Shown: in pieces, positions 8,690 to 17,446 of the stretch | Numbering within the stretch: position 1 is the stretch's first letter | Layout of the letters: every line of letters starts with the position of its first letter | Assembly: GCA_000024525.1 (NCBI GenBank) | Contig: CP001769.1 | Coordinates: 4,683,001 to 4,747,000 of the forward strand | Direction: 5' to 3' | Length of the DNA stretch: 64,000 bases | DNA from: Spirosoma linguale DSM 74 | GTDB lineage: Bacteria > Bacteroidota > Bacteroidia > Cytophagales > Spirosomataceae | Notes under the pieces: generated by a model | What the model was told of the DNA's origin: nothing | The model's database searches: none | Seen by the model: the letters and a program-made list of their open reading frames with translations, nothing else | Translations under genes and position numbers: made by a program

Positions 8690-10012
8690 TCAGGGTTTTG
8701 CCAGTCCGGCCTCGGCCACTAGTGTCAGTAGAGCGGCCTGAATGGCTTTATAAGCGTCATTATCGTACCACCACTCATTGAGGGCGTGGTTTCCCCCCGT
8801 TGTCCCGCCCTGCCCGATGGTAACCGCCGGAATTCCTTTCGAAATGGGGATGTTCCCGTTGGTAGAGCCACGTCCAATTTTAGGCGATTTGCCGAAATAA
8901 GCAATAGCGGCCATGGATCGCTGCACCAGGGGGAGAGTTTCGGGTAACTCGCCGGAAGGACGCTCGCCAATACGGACATAGTCGACGGTTAGGGCTGGCC
9001 CCGACCGGCGCATCTGGTTGTGTTCTTCGAGTGCTTTCTGAACGGACGATTTTAGCAGTGAATCAATCAGTACGAGGTTTTCCGGGATTTCGGAGCGCAT
9101 ATCCACTTCCATCCACGACGAAAAGGGAATGGAGTTAACGGACGTCCCCCCGCCAATGCGGCCTACGTTAAAGCTGGTACGCGCACCGGTTCGGGTGAAT
9201 TTGTCGGCGGCTTTCGAAAAGTAATGAATGGCAGAACCCAGCGCGTGTTGCGGGTTTGCCAGGCCGAAAGCGCCCCACGAATGCCCGCCGGGGCCTTTGA
9301 ACGTAATCCGGTAGCGGTTAGAGCCCAGCCCCATGTTACTGGCTCGTCCCATGTCGCCCGCTTCAATGGAAATCCAGGAGTCGATTCGACGGCTTTCGTT
9401 ACTAAACAGGTGTTTTACACCCCGTAAGTCGCCCAGCCCTTCTTCGCCTACGGAGCCAATGAACAACACATCGGCCTGCGTTTCGATACCGGCTTCTTCC
9501 AGTGCCCGCAGCACCGCTACCACAGCCACCAACCCGCGCGTGTCGTCGCCAATACCCGGTGCATAGAGGGTATCGCCCTTTGTTTTTACCGTAACGTCTG
9601 TTTCAGCCGGAAATACCGTATCCAGGTGACCGTCGAGGGCTACGCAGCGTTTACTCTGTTTGCCTTTGCGCAAAGCAAGTACGTTGCCGACCTTATCCGT
9701 CCAGACCGAGTCGGCACCCGCTTCTTTCAGCATCGCTGCGAACCGGATGCCGCGTTTTTCTTCCTGAAAGGGCGGAGCCGGAATCTCGGTGAGCATAATC
9801 AGTTCGTCGCGGTTCCGTTTGTTTTGGGCGACAATGAATTGAAACGCCTTCTGAACCTGCTTATTCTTCGATAACTGGTCAATTTCCTTACTGTATTGGG
9901 TTTGCACGTTAGCCAGTTTGCCCGGTTCCAGATCCTGCGCCTGTAGCGTAGAGCCGGTTAGCAGGCTGGCGATCAATAATCCGGTAAAACAGGTGGGTAG
10001 TCGGTTTAGCAT
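8690..10012 (-). CDS. exported M20-family metallopeptidase
   Basis: The 440-residue secreted dizinc peptidase of the M20/M25/M40 group is closest in pattern to PepT-like enzymes. Zinc and catalytic elements visible are ALDGHLDTVFP (His and Asp), the bridging Asp in GIGDDTRG, the Glu pair in GSVGEEGLGD, and a late His in GGNHALNEWW. A lid or dimerisation segment with FKGPGGHSWGAFG lies between. The frame extends to 10036 only through a TTG codon; ATG 10012 (MLNRLPTCF) begins a good signal peptide that ends near TLQAQ. It probably works in the periplasm on peptides. The ydcF-like gene follows on the same strand. Confidence 0.88.
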   Translation of the reverse strand: MLNRLPTCFTGLLIASLLTGSTLQAQDLEPGKLANVQTQYSKEIDQLSKNKQVQKAFQFIVAQNKRNRDELIMLTEIPAPPFQEEKRGIRFAAMLKEAGADSVWTDKVGNVLALRKGKQSKRCVALDGHLDTVFPAETDVTVKTKGDTLYAPGIGDDTRGLVAVVAVLRALEEAGIETQADVLFIGSVGEEGLGDLRGVKHLFSNESRRIDSWISIEAGDMGRASNMGLGSNRYRITFKGPGGHSWGAFGLANPQHALGSAIHYFSKAADKFTRTGARTSFNVGRIGGGTSVNSIPFSSWMEVDMRSEIPENLVLIDSLLKSSVQKALEEHNQMRRSGPALTVDYVRIGERPSGELPETLPLVQRSMAAIAYFGKSPKIGRGSTNGNIPISKGIPAVTIGQGGTTGGNHALNEWWYDNDAYKAIQAALLTLVAEAGLAKP

Positions 10013-10332
10013 ACGTTTTTTGTAAAAGTTGGTCAAGAGCTTTTAAAGCGGTCAAGATACTGATAAACCAGCTAACGATTGCCCCGTATTGGTGCGCCTG
10101 CCGGGGTAAATCTCACCGCTGCATACATCCCTGTTTCCAGCCAGATACTCTAACCAGTACGCTGAGATCGAAGAAAAGCGTCTTGCTCAAGGTCAGAGGG
10201 CCGTTAAAATCTCTTGTTTTTACTGCAATACCCTCTATTTGTACCGCTATCCCCGGCTCTGCTCCCCGTAGGTTTGTTCCGGCAAAAGTCCTTCTTCATT
10301 CAATTTACTATCAACAATTAATTCCAAAAGAC

Positions 10333-11154
10333 ATGAGCAAGATCACAGTAAGTGACGGTACCGAGATTTACTACAAGGATTGGGGAACAGGTCAGCCGCT
10401 GGTTTTTCATCACGGCTGGCCACTTTCCAGCGACGACTGGGACGCCCAACTGATGTTTTTCGTAGCACAGGGATTTCGCGTGATTGCGCACGACCGAAGA
10501 GGGCATGGCCGATCATCCCAAACCTCCGAGGGACATAACATGGATACGTATGTAGCCGACGTAGCTGAACTTACCCAGTTCCTCGACTTGAAAGATGCCA
10601 TCCACATTGGCCACTCGACCGGGGGTGGCGAAGTGATTCGGTATGTAGCGAAGCATGGACAGGGCCGGGTAGCCAAAGCGGTACTGATCAGTGCCGTAAC
10701 GCCACTTATGGTTCAGACCGAAGCCAACCCGGACGGTGTTCCGGTATCGGTATTCGATGAAATACGCGAAGGTACGGCCAAACACCGTCCCCAGTATTTC
10801 AAGGATTTCACCACTGCTTTTTACGGCTACAACCGGGAAGGCGCAAACGTATCGCAGGGCATTCAGGATAACTGGTGGCGGCAGGGCATGATGGGGAGCA
10901 TCAAAGCCCACCACGACGGCATCAAGGCCTTTTCGGAAACCGACTTTACGGAGGATCTTAAACGTGTGGATGTACCCGTACTGGTGCTGCACGGGGAAGA
11001 TGACCAGATCGTCCCTTTCGCTATTTCCGCCGTAAAAGCAATCAAGCTATTAAAACACGGGAAACTGATTTCATACCCGGGCTTTCCGCATGGCATGCCC
11101 ACCACCGAAGCAGACACGATTAACGCCGACCTGCTGGCCTTTATTAACTCGTAA
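10333..11154 (+). CDS. alpha/beta hydrolase, non-heme chloroperoxidase type
   Basis: The 273-residue alpha/beta hydrolase has the chloroperoxidase/arylesterase pattern: oxyanion segment HHGWPLSSDDWD, HDRRGHGRSSQ, nucleophile elbow GHSTGGGE (Ser95), acid HGEDDQIVP (Asp224) and base FPHGMP (His253). These cofactor-free enzymes hydrolyse esters and can perform perhydrolysis in vitro; the natural substrate is usually unknown. The frame is open to 10183, but the upstream 50 codons do not look like protein of this family, and ATG 10333 (MSKITVSDGTEIYY) matches the usual start. No signal peptide, so cytosolic. A strong hairpin follows. Confidence 0.9.
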   Translation: MSKITVSDGTEIYYKDWGTGQPLVFHHGWPLSSDDWDAQLMFFVAQGFRVIAHDRRGHGRSSQTSEGHNMDTYVADVAELTQFLDLKDAIHIGHSTGGGEVIRYVAKHGQGRVAKAVLISAVTPLMVQTEANPDGVPVSVFDEIREGTAKHRPQYFKDFTTAFYGYNREGANVSQGIQDNWWRQGMMGSIKAHHDGIKAFSETDFTEDLKRVDVPVLVLHGEDDQIVPFAISAVKAIKLLKHGKLISYPGFPHGMPTTEADTINADLLAFINS

Positions 11155-11167
11155 TGCACTGGTTACA

Positions 11168-11215
11168 AAAAGCTCCAACGCTCTCTTTAGATTTAAAGAG
11201 AGCGTTGGAGCTTTT
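11168..11215. terminator. 22-bp perfect hairpin
   Basis: The arm 11168-11189 is fully complementary to 11194-11215, with a 4-base loop GATT. The outer pairs are A/T, so the transcript of the hydrolase gene ends in UUUU: a classic intrinsic terminator that also works for the convergent gene ending at 11291. Confidence 0.85.
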
Positions 11216-11290
11216 ACACCATCAATGCAAGGTTTTGTAGCCTAGCCGTCAACTAGCCAACTCCGGCATAATCTATAGCTGTATTTCAGA

Positions 11291-14200
11291 CTATTCTGCT
11301 AGCTTCAGCAGCTTAACCGTTACTTTTCGCGGACCGTCAATCACCGTGAGGATATAAACACCCGGTGCATAGGTATGGCCCAATTGCAGGGTTCCGTTGG
11401 CCGGTACGTTGTCTAAACCGGGCATTGGCCGTCCCTGAAGGTCAGACACCCGCATGGTCAGGACGCTGGCCGTAGCACTTTTGGTGAGTATAGTAAAATA
11501 CCCCGACGATGGATTAGGCATCACCTTTACCGCCAGACCGTCGACTTCACCGCCTTCTTCCGATAAGCTTAGCTCGTCGGCTCCTGCCCGACCCGAGTTA
11601 TTTTTGGGTACGGTCACCTGCGTCACTTGTGTTGCCTTGTTACCAGATGGGTCCGTAGCCGTGACGGTGATGGTATAGATTCGGCCATTTCCGCTGCCGG
11701 TTCGCTCGGCCCGAAGTTTCAAATGATTGGCATCGATAATCTGCCAGTCGTCGGGCGTATTGTCATCGGGACCGGTTTGGGGTTCATTACTGGATACCGA
11801 CACGACGGAGGTTGCTTTGCAGTTATCCAGCACATTGTATGTGAGCGTCACATCCACCATCTTGTGATTGGGGGGCCATAATCTGTTCGGGCTAACCGAA
11901 AGACCCGTTATGGTGGGTAACTGCCGGTCAACAACCGTTATCGTAAACGAACAGGTTTTGGTGGGCTCACTGGCCTGCGTATAGGTTACGACCGTAGTAC
12001 CAATACCGAATAGTTTGCCGCTGACACTACCCATATCGCTACCCGTTGTCGCACCCGATAAGGTGTATTTGGTGGGTGAACTAGCGGCTATCGGATCTAT
12101 ATCTTTTACGACGGCGCCACAAATACCCTGATCAGCCACAACCGTTTTACTGACCGGACAGGACAAGTTTACACTCGTTTCGAGTTTATAAGCAGCCACA
12201 ACGCCTTCACTCATAGGGCCAAGTCCAAAGCCATTGAAAAAGGACGATTGCCTGTAGCCAAGCGCATAAAGCCGATTACCCCGGGTGCTGAGGGCCTGTA
12301 CATAATACGTGGTGCTGTTGTCGGCAGGGATTGTACTCGTGGCAAAGCCAGTGTCCAACGAACCATCGGGGTTGTAACGGGCCAGCGCAAACGTTTGCCG
12401 GTACGTAGCCGGGTCCGTTGTATTGCCAGCCACGATAAATTTCCCGTCGTCCTGCCCCACTACAGTCGTTAAATAGGTTGTCGAACCGTTCGGAAACGGA
12501 CTTAGTCGTTTTCCATTCTGACCGAAGCTGGTATCCAGCGTTCCATCCAGTTTATAGCGGGCCGTTGCTACCTGCGTTTCGTTACTCTGATACCCGACAA
12601 CGAGAATCCGGTCATTCTGAACCCGGATGAACTTGGCAAATACACTGGAGCCGGAGCCAAAGTCCGTGGTAACAACACCTGTCTCGCCAAAACTCGTATC
12701 AAGTGAGCCATCTGCATTGTAGCGGGCCACCAGAAATCCGAGCGTACCCGTTTGCGAATTATAGCTGGTACCCGCCAAAAGCAGTTTGTCGCCCTGAAGT
12801 GCCAGAGCGCCGGTGGTTATCCCTGCGTCGCCAAAGCTGGTTGTTTGTATACCATCATTACTAAAAGAGTTGTCCAGCGAGCCATCTGCATTATAGCGAG
12901 CCAGCGTCGCGCTCATGCCCGTTTCATAGTTGTAGGAATACCCCCCCACAACGATCTTATCGCCCTGACCGATGACAAGCTGCCCAAAATCATTGGATGC
13001 AGGCCCTAAATCGGTCAATTGTTTACCATCGCCACTGAAGGTATTGTCCGGCGTACCATCGGCATTGTAACGCGCCACCGCAAAATCCGTGTTATTGTTG
13101 TTATCCGAGTTATAGGAATATCCCGCCAGCACGATCTTGTTCCCCTGAAGCATAACCGCATTCGCTACGGATTGCGAACCTGATCCAAAATCGGTCGTTT
13201 GTACACCGTCATCACTAAACGTTTTATCGAGCGTCCCATCGGTATTGTACCGAACCACAACGAAGACATCGCTCAGGGAGCCGGGCAGGTACATAAACGT
13301 GTATCCGGCGGCTACGACTTTCCCATCGGGCTGAACAACGGAACTAGTGAAAAACGTACGGGCATATGGGAAAAAGCTCGTGAGCTTACCGTCGTCGCTG
13401 AAGCTGGTGTCGGGCGAGCCATTGGCGTTATACCGCACCAGCGCCACATCCTCGTCGCTCGCCCGGGCAAAGGTGTAGGTGAATCCGGCTATCAGAAGTT
13501 TGTCGCCCTGGAGTGCGGCCGATGTCGCCCTGACGAAATCAACACCATCGAAATGGGTGATCACTTTACCATTTGCTCCAAAACCAGTATCCAGCGAGCC
13601 ATCGCTGTTGTACCGTACAGCCGCCAGATCGTAGGCGGTATTGCCCGTCAGCACAAACTTGTCGCCCTGAATCGTAACTGTCCGCGCCGACTCGTTGAAC
13701 TGATCGCCAACATCTGTCGTCAGCACACCAGATTTACCAAACGTTGTATCCAGCGTGCCGTCCGAATTATAACGAACCACCGCGAAATCGTTGTTCAGGC
13801 CACCGGGTACCAGGATTTTGTTTCCCTGAATGGCTACCGACAGGGCTGGTGAAAACGCCACATTATCGTACGTCACCTTACCATCCTGACTGAAACTGGT
13901 ATCCAGCGAACCATCCGAATTGTAGCGGACAATAGCCAGGTACCCACTGCTGGTGCCCGCAACCACGATTTTATCGCCCTGTATGGCAAGTGCCAGGCCG
14001 TTATCCTGGGTATTCTGGCCAAAATTGGTCGTTTGCAGGCCATCATCACTAAAACTGGTATCCAGCGATCCATCAGCCTTATAGCGAAGTACCGCAATAT
14101 CGGCCTCAGCTAATACCGTACGGCTACCAGCCACAACGATTTTGCCATCCTGCACACCAACGGACCGTATCGATATAGAAGACGAATTAACGGTTTGGAT

Positions 14201-14593
14201 GCCATCGTCGCTAAAGGTATTGTCCAGCAAGCCGTTGGTAGTGAAACGCACTACCGACGAGCCCGTTATTATAACAACTTTGCCATCGCTCTGTAGGGCG
14301 GCATCAACTGCCACACCGTCTACCTGAGCCGAGTAGCCATTCTGACCATACGAGGTATCAATTGCGCCATTATTGAGGTACCTGGCCACAACGGCCGTGC
14401 TGTTGATCTGCGTAACAACATACATTCCACTGGGTAGTGGCAGTACTTTTCTAGCCTCCTCCTGTAGAACATTGATCGGCACAGCGGTCGTTTGAAGCCC
14501 ATTCTTGCCGAAAGCCGGGTCAGGGGCTCCGCTTTGGCCGTTAACATTGCCAATTAGACTGCCCAAAAAAAATAATAGGTAGATCTTTTTCAT
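11291..14593 (-). CDS. secreted delta-60 repeat protein with HYR domain and sorting tail
   Basis: The 1100-residue protein has a signal peptide (MKKIYLLFFLGSLIGNVNGQ) followed by about thirteen delta-60 repeats to residue ~790. Each repeat has the pattern GDKIVVAG...ARYNADGSLDTSFGxxG. Next come a hyalin-repeat-like (HYR) region with SCPVSKTVVAD and DNCKATSVVSVSSNEP, and a C-terminal type IX-like sorting domain (VSDLQGRPMPG...APGVYILTV...VKLLKLAE). The repeats predict a beta-propeller or beta-rich rod on the cell surface; delta-60 proteins have no known biochemical role. The gene ends convergently with the hydrolase gene. Repeat-driven sequence similarity creates long antisense open frames, which are not genes. 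Confidence 0.9.
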   Translation of the reverse strand: MKKIYLLFFLGSLIGNVNGQSGAPDPAFGKNGLQTTAVPINVLQEEARKVLPLPSGMYVVTQINSTAVVARYLNNGAIDTSYGQNGYSAQVDGVAVDAALQSDGKVVIITGSSVVRFTTNGLLDNTFSDDGIQTVNSSSISIRSVGVQDGKIVVAGSRTVLAEADIAVLRYKADGSLDTSFSDDGLQTTNFGQNTQDNGLALAIQGDKIVVAGTSSGYLAIVRYNSDGSLDTSFSQDGKVTYDNVAFSPALSVAIQGNKILVPGGLNNDFAVVRYNSDGTLDTTFGKSGVLTTDVGDQFNESARTVTIQGDKFVLTGNTAYDLAAVRYNSDGSLDTGFGANGKVITHFDGVDFVRATSAALQGDKLLIAGFTYTFARASDEDVALVRYNANGSPDTSFSDDGKLTSFFPYARTFFTSSVVQPDGKVVAAGYTFMYLPGSLSDVFVVVRYNTDGTLDKTFSDDGVQTTDFGSGSQSVANAVMLQGNKIVLAGYSYNSDNNNNTDFAVARYNADGTPDNTFSGDGKQLTDLGPASNDFGQLVIGQGDKIVVGGYSYNYETGMSATLARYNADGSLDNSFSNDGIQTTSFGDAGITTGALALQGDKLLLAGTSYNSQTGTLGFLVARYNADGSLDTSFGETGVVTTDFGSGSSVFAKFIRVQNDRILVVGYQSNETQVATARYKLDGTLDTSFGQNGKRLSPFPNGSTTYLTTVVGQDDGKFIVAGNTTDPATYRQTFALARYNPDGSLDTGFATSTIPADNSTTYYVQALSTRGNRLYALGYRQSSFFNGFGLGPMSEGVVAAYKLETSVNLSCPVSKTVVADQGICGAVVKDIDPIAASSPTKYTLSGATTGSDMGSVSGKLFGIGTTVVTYTQASEPTKTCSFTITVVDRQLPTITGLSVSPNRLWPPNHKMVDVTLTYNVLDNCKATSVVSVSSNEPQTGPDDNTPDDWQIIDANHLKLRAERTGSGNGRIYTITVTATDPSGNKATQVTQVTVPKNNSGRAGADELSLSEEGGEVDGLAVKVMPNPSSGYFTILTKSATASVLTMRVSDLQGRPMPGLDNVPANGTLQLGHTYAPGVYILTVIDGPRKVTVKLLKLAE

Positions 14594-14633
14594 GCGTGTT
14601 GAGATAAAGGGTGTACTCTTCGGGATAGATTGG

Positions 14634-14996
14634 TTAGGGTTGATCTTTTATTTGCAGTTCCTGAGCGACACGGGTGGGGAGCGGTTTGGCAAAGATGTCG
14701 GCCCCCGATTTCCCGGTCTGTACTTGCTCAATCTGCCATCGGGCCACTTTATATACATCTTCTTTTCGCCGTAAGCCGACGGGTGCCATTGAGACAGGGT
14801 TATGCATTTGATGCGCAACAACCGCTTTACCTTTCAGTATGCTATATCCGTACGACCCATCCCGGCCTGGCATCAACCGGATTGTATAGCCCTGATAGTC
14901 GAGCTTGTCTTTCGCCGGATTTACGGGCTCATACTGTTGAGCTGCAAGCGTAAAGGATAGCCCGACAGCATAAATTAAAAAGGATATTTTTTTCAT
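14634..14996 (-). CDS. small exported protein, DUF4907-like
   Basis: The 120-residue protein has a Sec signal peptide (MKKISFLIYAVGLSFTLAAQ). The mature part shows GYTIRLMPGRDGSYGYSILK, then KAVVAHQMHNPV, GLRRKEDVYKVARWQIEQV and a closing FAKPLPTRVAQEL, a layout I associate with the small Bacteroidota family DUF4907; that assignment is from memory and moderate. It is 40 bases upstream of the delta-60 repeat gene on the same strand and probably in its operon, so a role in the same surface structure is possible but not shown. Confidence 0.6.
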   Translation of the reverse strand: MKKISFLIYAVGLSFTLAAQQYEPVNPAKDKLDYQGYTIRLMPGRDGSYGYSILKGKAVVAHQMHNPVSMAPVGLRRKEDVYKVARWQIEQVQTGKSGADIFAKPLPTRVAQELQIKDQP

Positions 14997-15300
14997 AAGT
15001 AATTAATTGACTGGTTAAAAAAACATACGACTTCGTCCCACAACCCCGAAATAAACTCGTATCTTATTGATTATGAGTAAAAACTACTAATATTAGAGTC
15101 ATAGTAGAGTAAATTTGCATGAATTTATTGAAATAAGTATCTATATAAAGTTAGCCGGGCCAAAACGGGTAACTAGTCAGTCACACTTACTTACCTGCAA
15201 AAACACTATATTTATACATGTAATAATATTGATTCATTAAACTATAAACCTTACTTTATCACATCAGGTTAATTGACAATATCTTTCTGAAAGTACTCCA
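14997..15300. other. intergenic region between divergent genes
   Basis: An AT-rich gap of 304 bases between the divergent DUF4907-like gene and PAS kinase gene. It must hold both promoters. I found no complete TAnnTTTG plus TTTG pair and no hairpin or small ORF that I would defend. Confidence 0.5.
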
Positions 15301-17352
15301 ATGACCGAGGAGCAAAAATCCTTTTACCCCGATAGTAGAGCTGAAAACGAGCGATTGTCTTTTGCGATTCAGGCCGCAGAGATCGGCACCTGGGAGGTCG
15401 ACCCTGTGGATCAGCTGATGAGATGGGACGATTACACCAGACTACTTTTCGGGGCAACACAAACGGGCCTTTTGCCGTATGATCAGGCGTTACAGTACAT
15501 CCATCCGGATGACCACGCCCAGGTTATCGAAGCCGTCGGCTGGAGCCTGAATCCGGCGTCCAATGGTCGGCTTAAAATCGACTTTCGGATAATCGACTCC
15601 AACAGTCAACTGCGCTGGTTACGCTGCCAGGGGAAAGCTTTTTTCAACGAACAGGGTGAAGCGTTCCGGCTTTCGGGCACGGCCCAGAACATCACCGAAA
15701 TTGTCCACTTACAGGATCAGTTTAAAAGCTCTGAGCGACTGGCTAAATTAGCCCTTGAGGGTAGTAACACGGGCTGGTTTAGTGTGCGCCTGGCAGACGA
15801 CCATCTGGATTATTCCCCCCTGCTGGCCAAAATCATGACAGGGGAAGAAAAAAGTCGGCTCAACCGTGCGTTTTTCATCGAACACATTCATCCGGAAGAC
15901 CTACCCATTCGCGATGCGGCTTATGAGGTGGCGGCAAAGACGGGGAAGTTGCAGTATGAAGCTCGTTTTATCTGGAAAGATGGCAGTATTCACTGGGTTC
16001 GGGTGCTGGGTACGTACGATTATGATACGGACGAAACGCCCGGTATTTTTTACGGCACTGCCCGGGAAGTTACGGACGAGATAACAGCTCAGCTACAGCT
16101 TAAGGTCCGGGAAACGTCTCTCCTGGGCGCGATTGAGTTGGCGGAGCTGGCTACCTGGAGTATGGATGTCGAAACCGGCGTATTCACCTATTCACAACGG
16201 TTTATGGACTGGCTGGGCTTTTCCAACGCCACCAAACAGTTGGACGAAGCCTTCAACCCTTTGCCCGACGAGGTTCGACAGTCTGTTGCCGCTGCCATTG
16301 CCGCTACCCTAAAGCCGGGCTCGTCGGGCGTTTACCGGAATGAACACCCTATCATCAACCGGCTCACGGGGCAGGTCCGGATCATTCATGCGCAGGGTCA
16401 GGTATTTTATAATCTCGATGGCAAACCCAGGGTCCTGAGCGGAACTGCCCGGGATGTTACGGCTCAGCGAAATCTGCAACTGGCACTGGAAAAGCAAGTT
16501 GAGGAACGCACAGAAGAGTTAAAATCGGCCAATGAAGACCTGGCAACCATCAATGAGGAGTTAGCCGCGACCAACGAAGAACTGGCGGCTTCCAATGAAG
16601 AACTGACCGAATCCAATCAGCTGTTGAGTCGTTCAAACGAAAATCTGGAAAAGTTTGCTTATGTGGCCAGCCATGATTTACAGGAGCCACTGCGCAAAAT
16701 TCAGCAGTTCAGCGACCTGCTACGGATTCAGTACGGCAACACCTCGTCAAAAGAAGAGTTAACGTACCTGGAGCGTATCCAGTCGGCCGCCCGACGGATG
16801 TCTACCCTGATCCGTGATTTACTCAGTTTCTCCCGCATCTCTACCCGGCAGGAAACCATCAAGCGGGTTTCGCTCGACCGGATTCTGAGCCTCGTTTTAA
16901 CCGATCTGGAGTTGCTTATTGAGGAAACAGGTGCTGTCATTCAGATTGGCCCCTTGCCAACGCTATCCGGCGACCCTACCCAGTTGGAGCAGCTTTTCCA
17001 GAACCTGTTGCATAACGCCCTTAAATTTCGCCAGCCGGACGTAACTCCACAGGTTCAGGTAAAATCCGATACGGTGGAGGCCGCTGATCTCCCCCTGAAA
17101 ATTAAACCTACCCGCTCCGCCCGGACCTATCACCGCATCGATGTAGCCGACAATGGTATTGGCTTTGACGAAAAATACCTCGACCGGATTTTTCAGGTTT
17201 TCCAGCGCTTACACAGCCAGCGCGAATTTGCCGGTACCGGTATCGGGTTGGCGATCTGCGAAAAAGTGGTACTCAACCATGGGGGCTTCATTACGGCAAC
17301 AAGCCAGGCTAACAGAGGCACCACGTTTCATATTTATTTGCCTGCGGCTTAA
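15301..17352 (+). CDS. cytoplasmic multi-PAS sensor histidine kinase
   Basis: The 683-residue kinase has no signal peptide or membrane helix. It contains three PAS/PAC modules (about 15-125, 140-260 and 265-390; see YIHPDDHAQV, HIHPEDLPI and the repeated FRLSGTAQNIT / VLSGTARDVT endings), a coiled-coil linker at 395-455 built from near-heptad NEELAATNEELAASNEEL units, a HisKA domain with phosphoacceptor YVASHDLQEP (His458), and a HATPase domain (DNGIGFDEKY, GTGIGLAI). There is no receiver domain and no neighbouring response regulator, so its partner lies elsewhere. It probably senses a cytosolic redox, light or small-molecule signal through PAS. ATG 15301. Confidence 0.92.
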   Translation: MTEEQKSFYPDSRAENERLSFAIQAAEIGTWEVDPVDQLMRWDDYTRLLFGATQTGLLPYDQALQYIHPDDHAQVIEAVGWSLNPASNGRLKIDFRIIDSNSQLRWLRCQGKAFFNEQGEAFRLSGTAQNITEIVHLQDQFKSSERLAKLALEGSNTGWFSVRLADDHLDYSPLLAKIMTGEEKSRLNRAFFIEHIHPEDLPIRDAAYEVAAKTGKLQYEARFIWKDGSIHWVRVLGTYDYDTDETPGIFYGTAREVTDEITAQLQLKVRETSLLGAIELAELATWSMDVETGVFTYSQRFMDWLGFSNATKQLDEAFNPLPDEVRQSVAAAIAATLKPGSSGVYRNEHPIINRLTGQVRIIHAQGQVFYNLDGKPRVLSGTARDVTAQRNLQLALEKQVEERTEELKSANEDLATINEELAATNEELAASNEELTESNQLLSRSNENLEKFAYVASHDLQEPLRKIQQFSDLLRIQYGNTSSKEELTYLERIQSAARRMSTLIRDLLSFSRISTRQETIKRVSLDRILSLVLTDLELLIEETGAVIQIGPLPTLSGDPTQLEQLFQNLLHNALKFRQPDVTPQVQVKSDTVEAADLPLKIKPTRSARTYHRIDVADNGIGFDEKYLDRIFQVFQRLHSQREFAGTGIGLAICEKVVLNHGGFITATSQANRGTTFHIYLPAA

Positions 17353-17423
17353 GGATTGATAGATGATAGGTCAAACGCCATATCTCCAAGATATGGCGTT
17401 TGACCTATCATCTATCAATCCTT
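17351..17423. repeat. 35-bp perfect palindrome, GCCATATC core
   Basis: The arm 17351-17385 is fully complementary to 17389-17423, with a 3-base loop CCA. It begins in the stop codon of the PAS kinase and lies between convergent genes. The inner 14 bases of each arm (AAACGCCATATCT) recur in the palindrome at 24366-24436, while the outer 20 or so bases do not. It can act as a bidirectional terminator, but its length and shared core suggest a repeated element. Confidence 0.85.
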
Positions 17424-17446
17424 CCCTCCTAAACACAAACCAGAAT

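Noticed and set aside
13199..13852. Long antisense open frame inside the delta-60 repeat gene
   Set aside because: It mirrors the repeats of the real gene, has no family resemblance and no start context.
11291..14593. Regular repeats taken as a CRISPR array
   Set aside because: The repeats are in frame, protein-coding and not separated by unique spacers of constant length.
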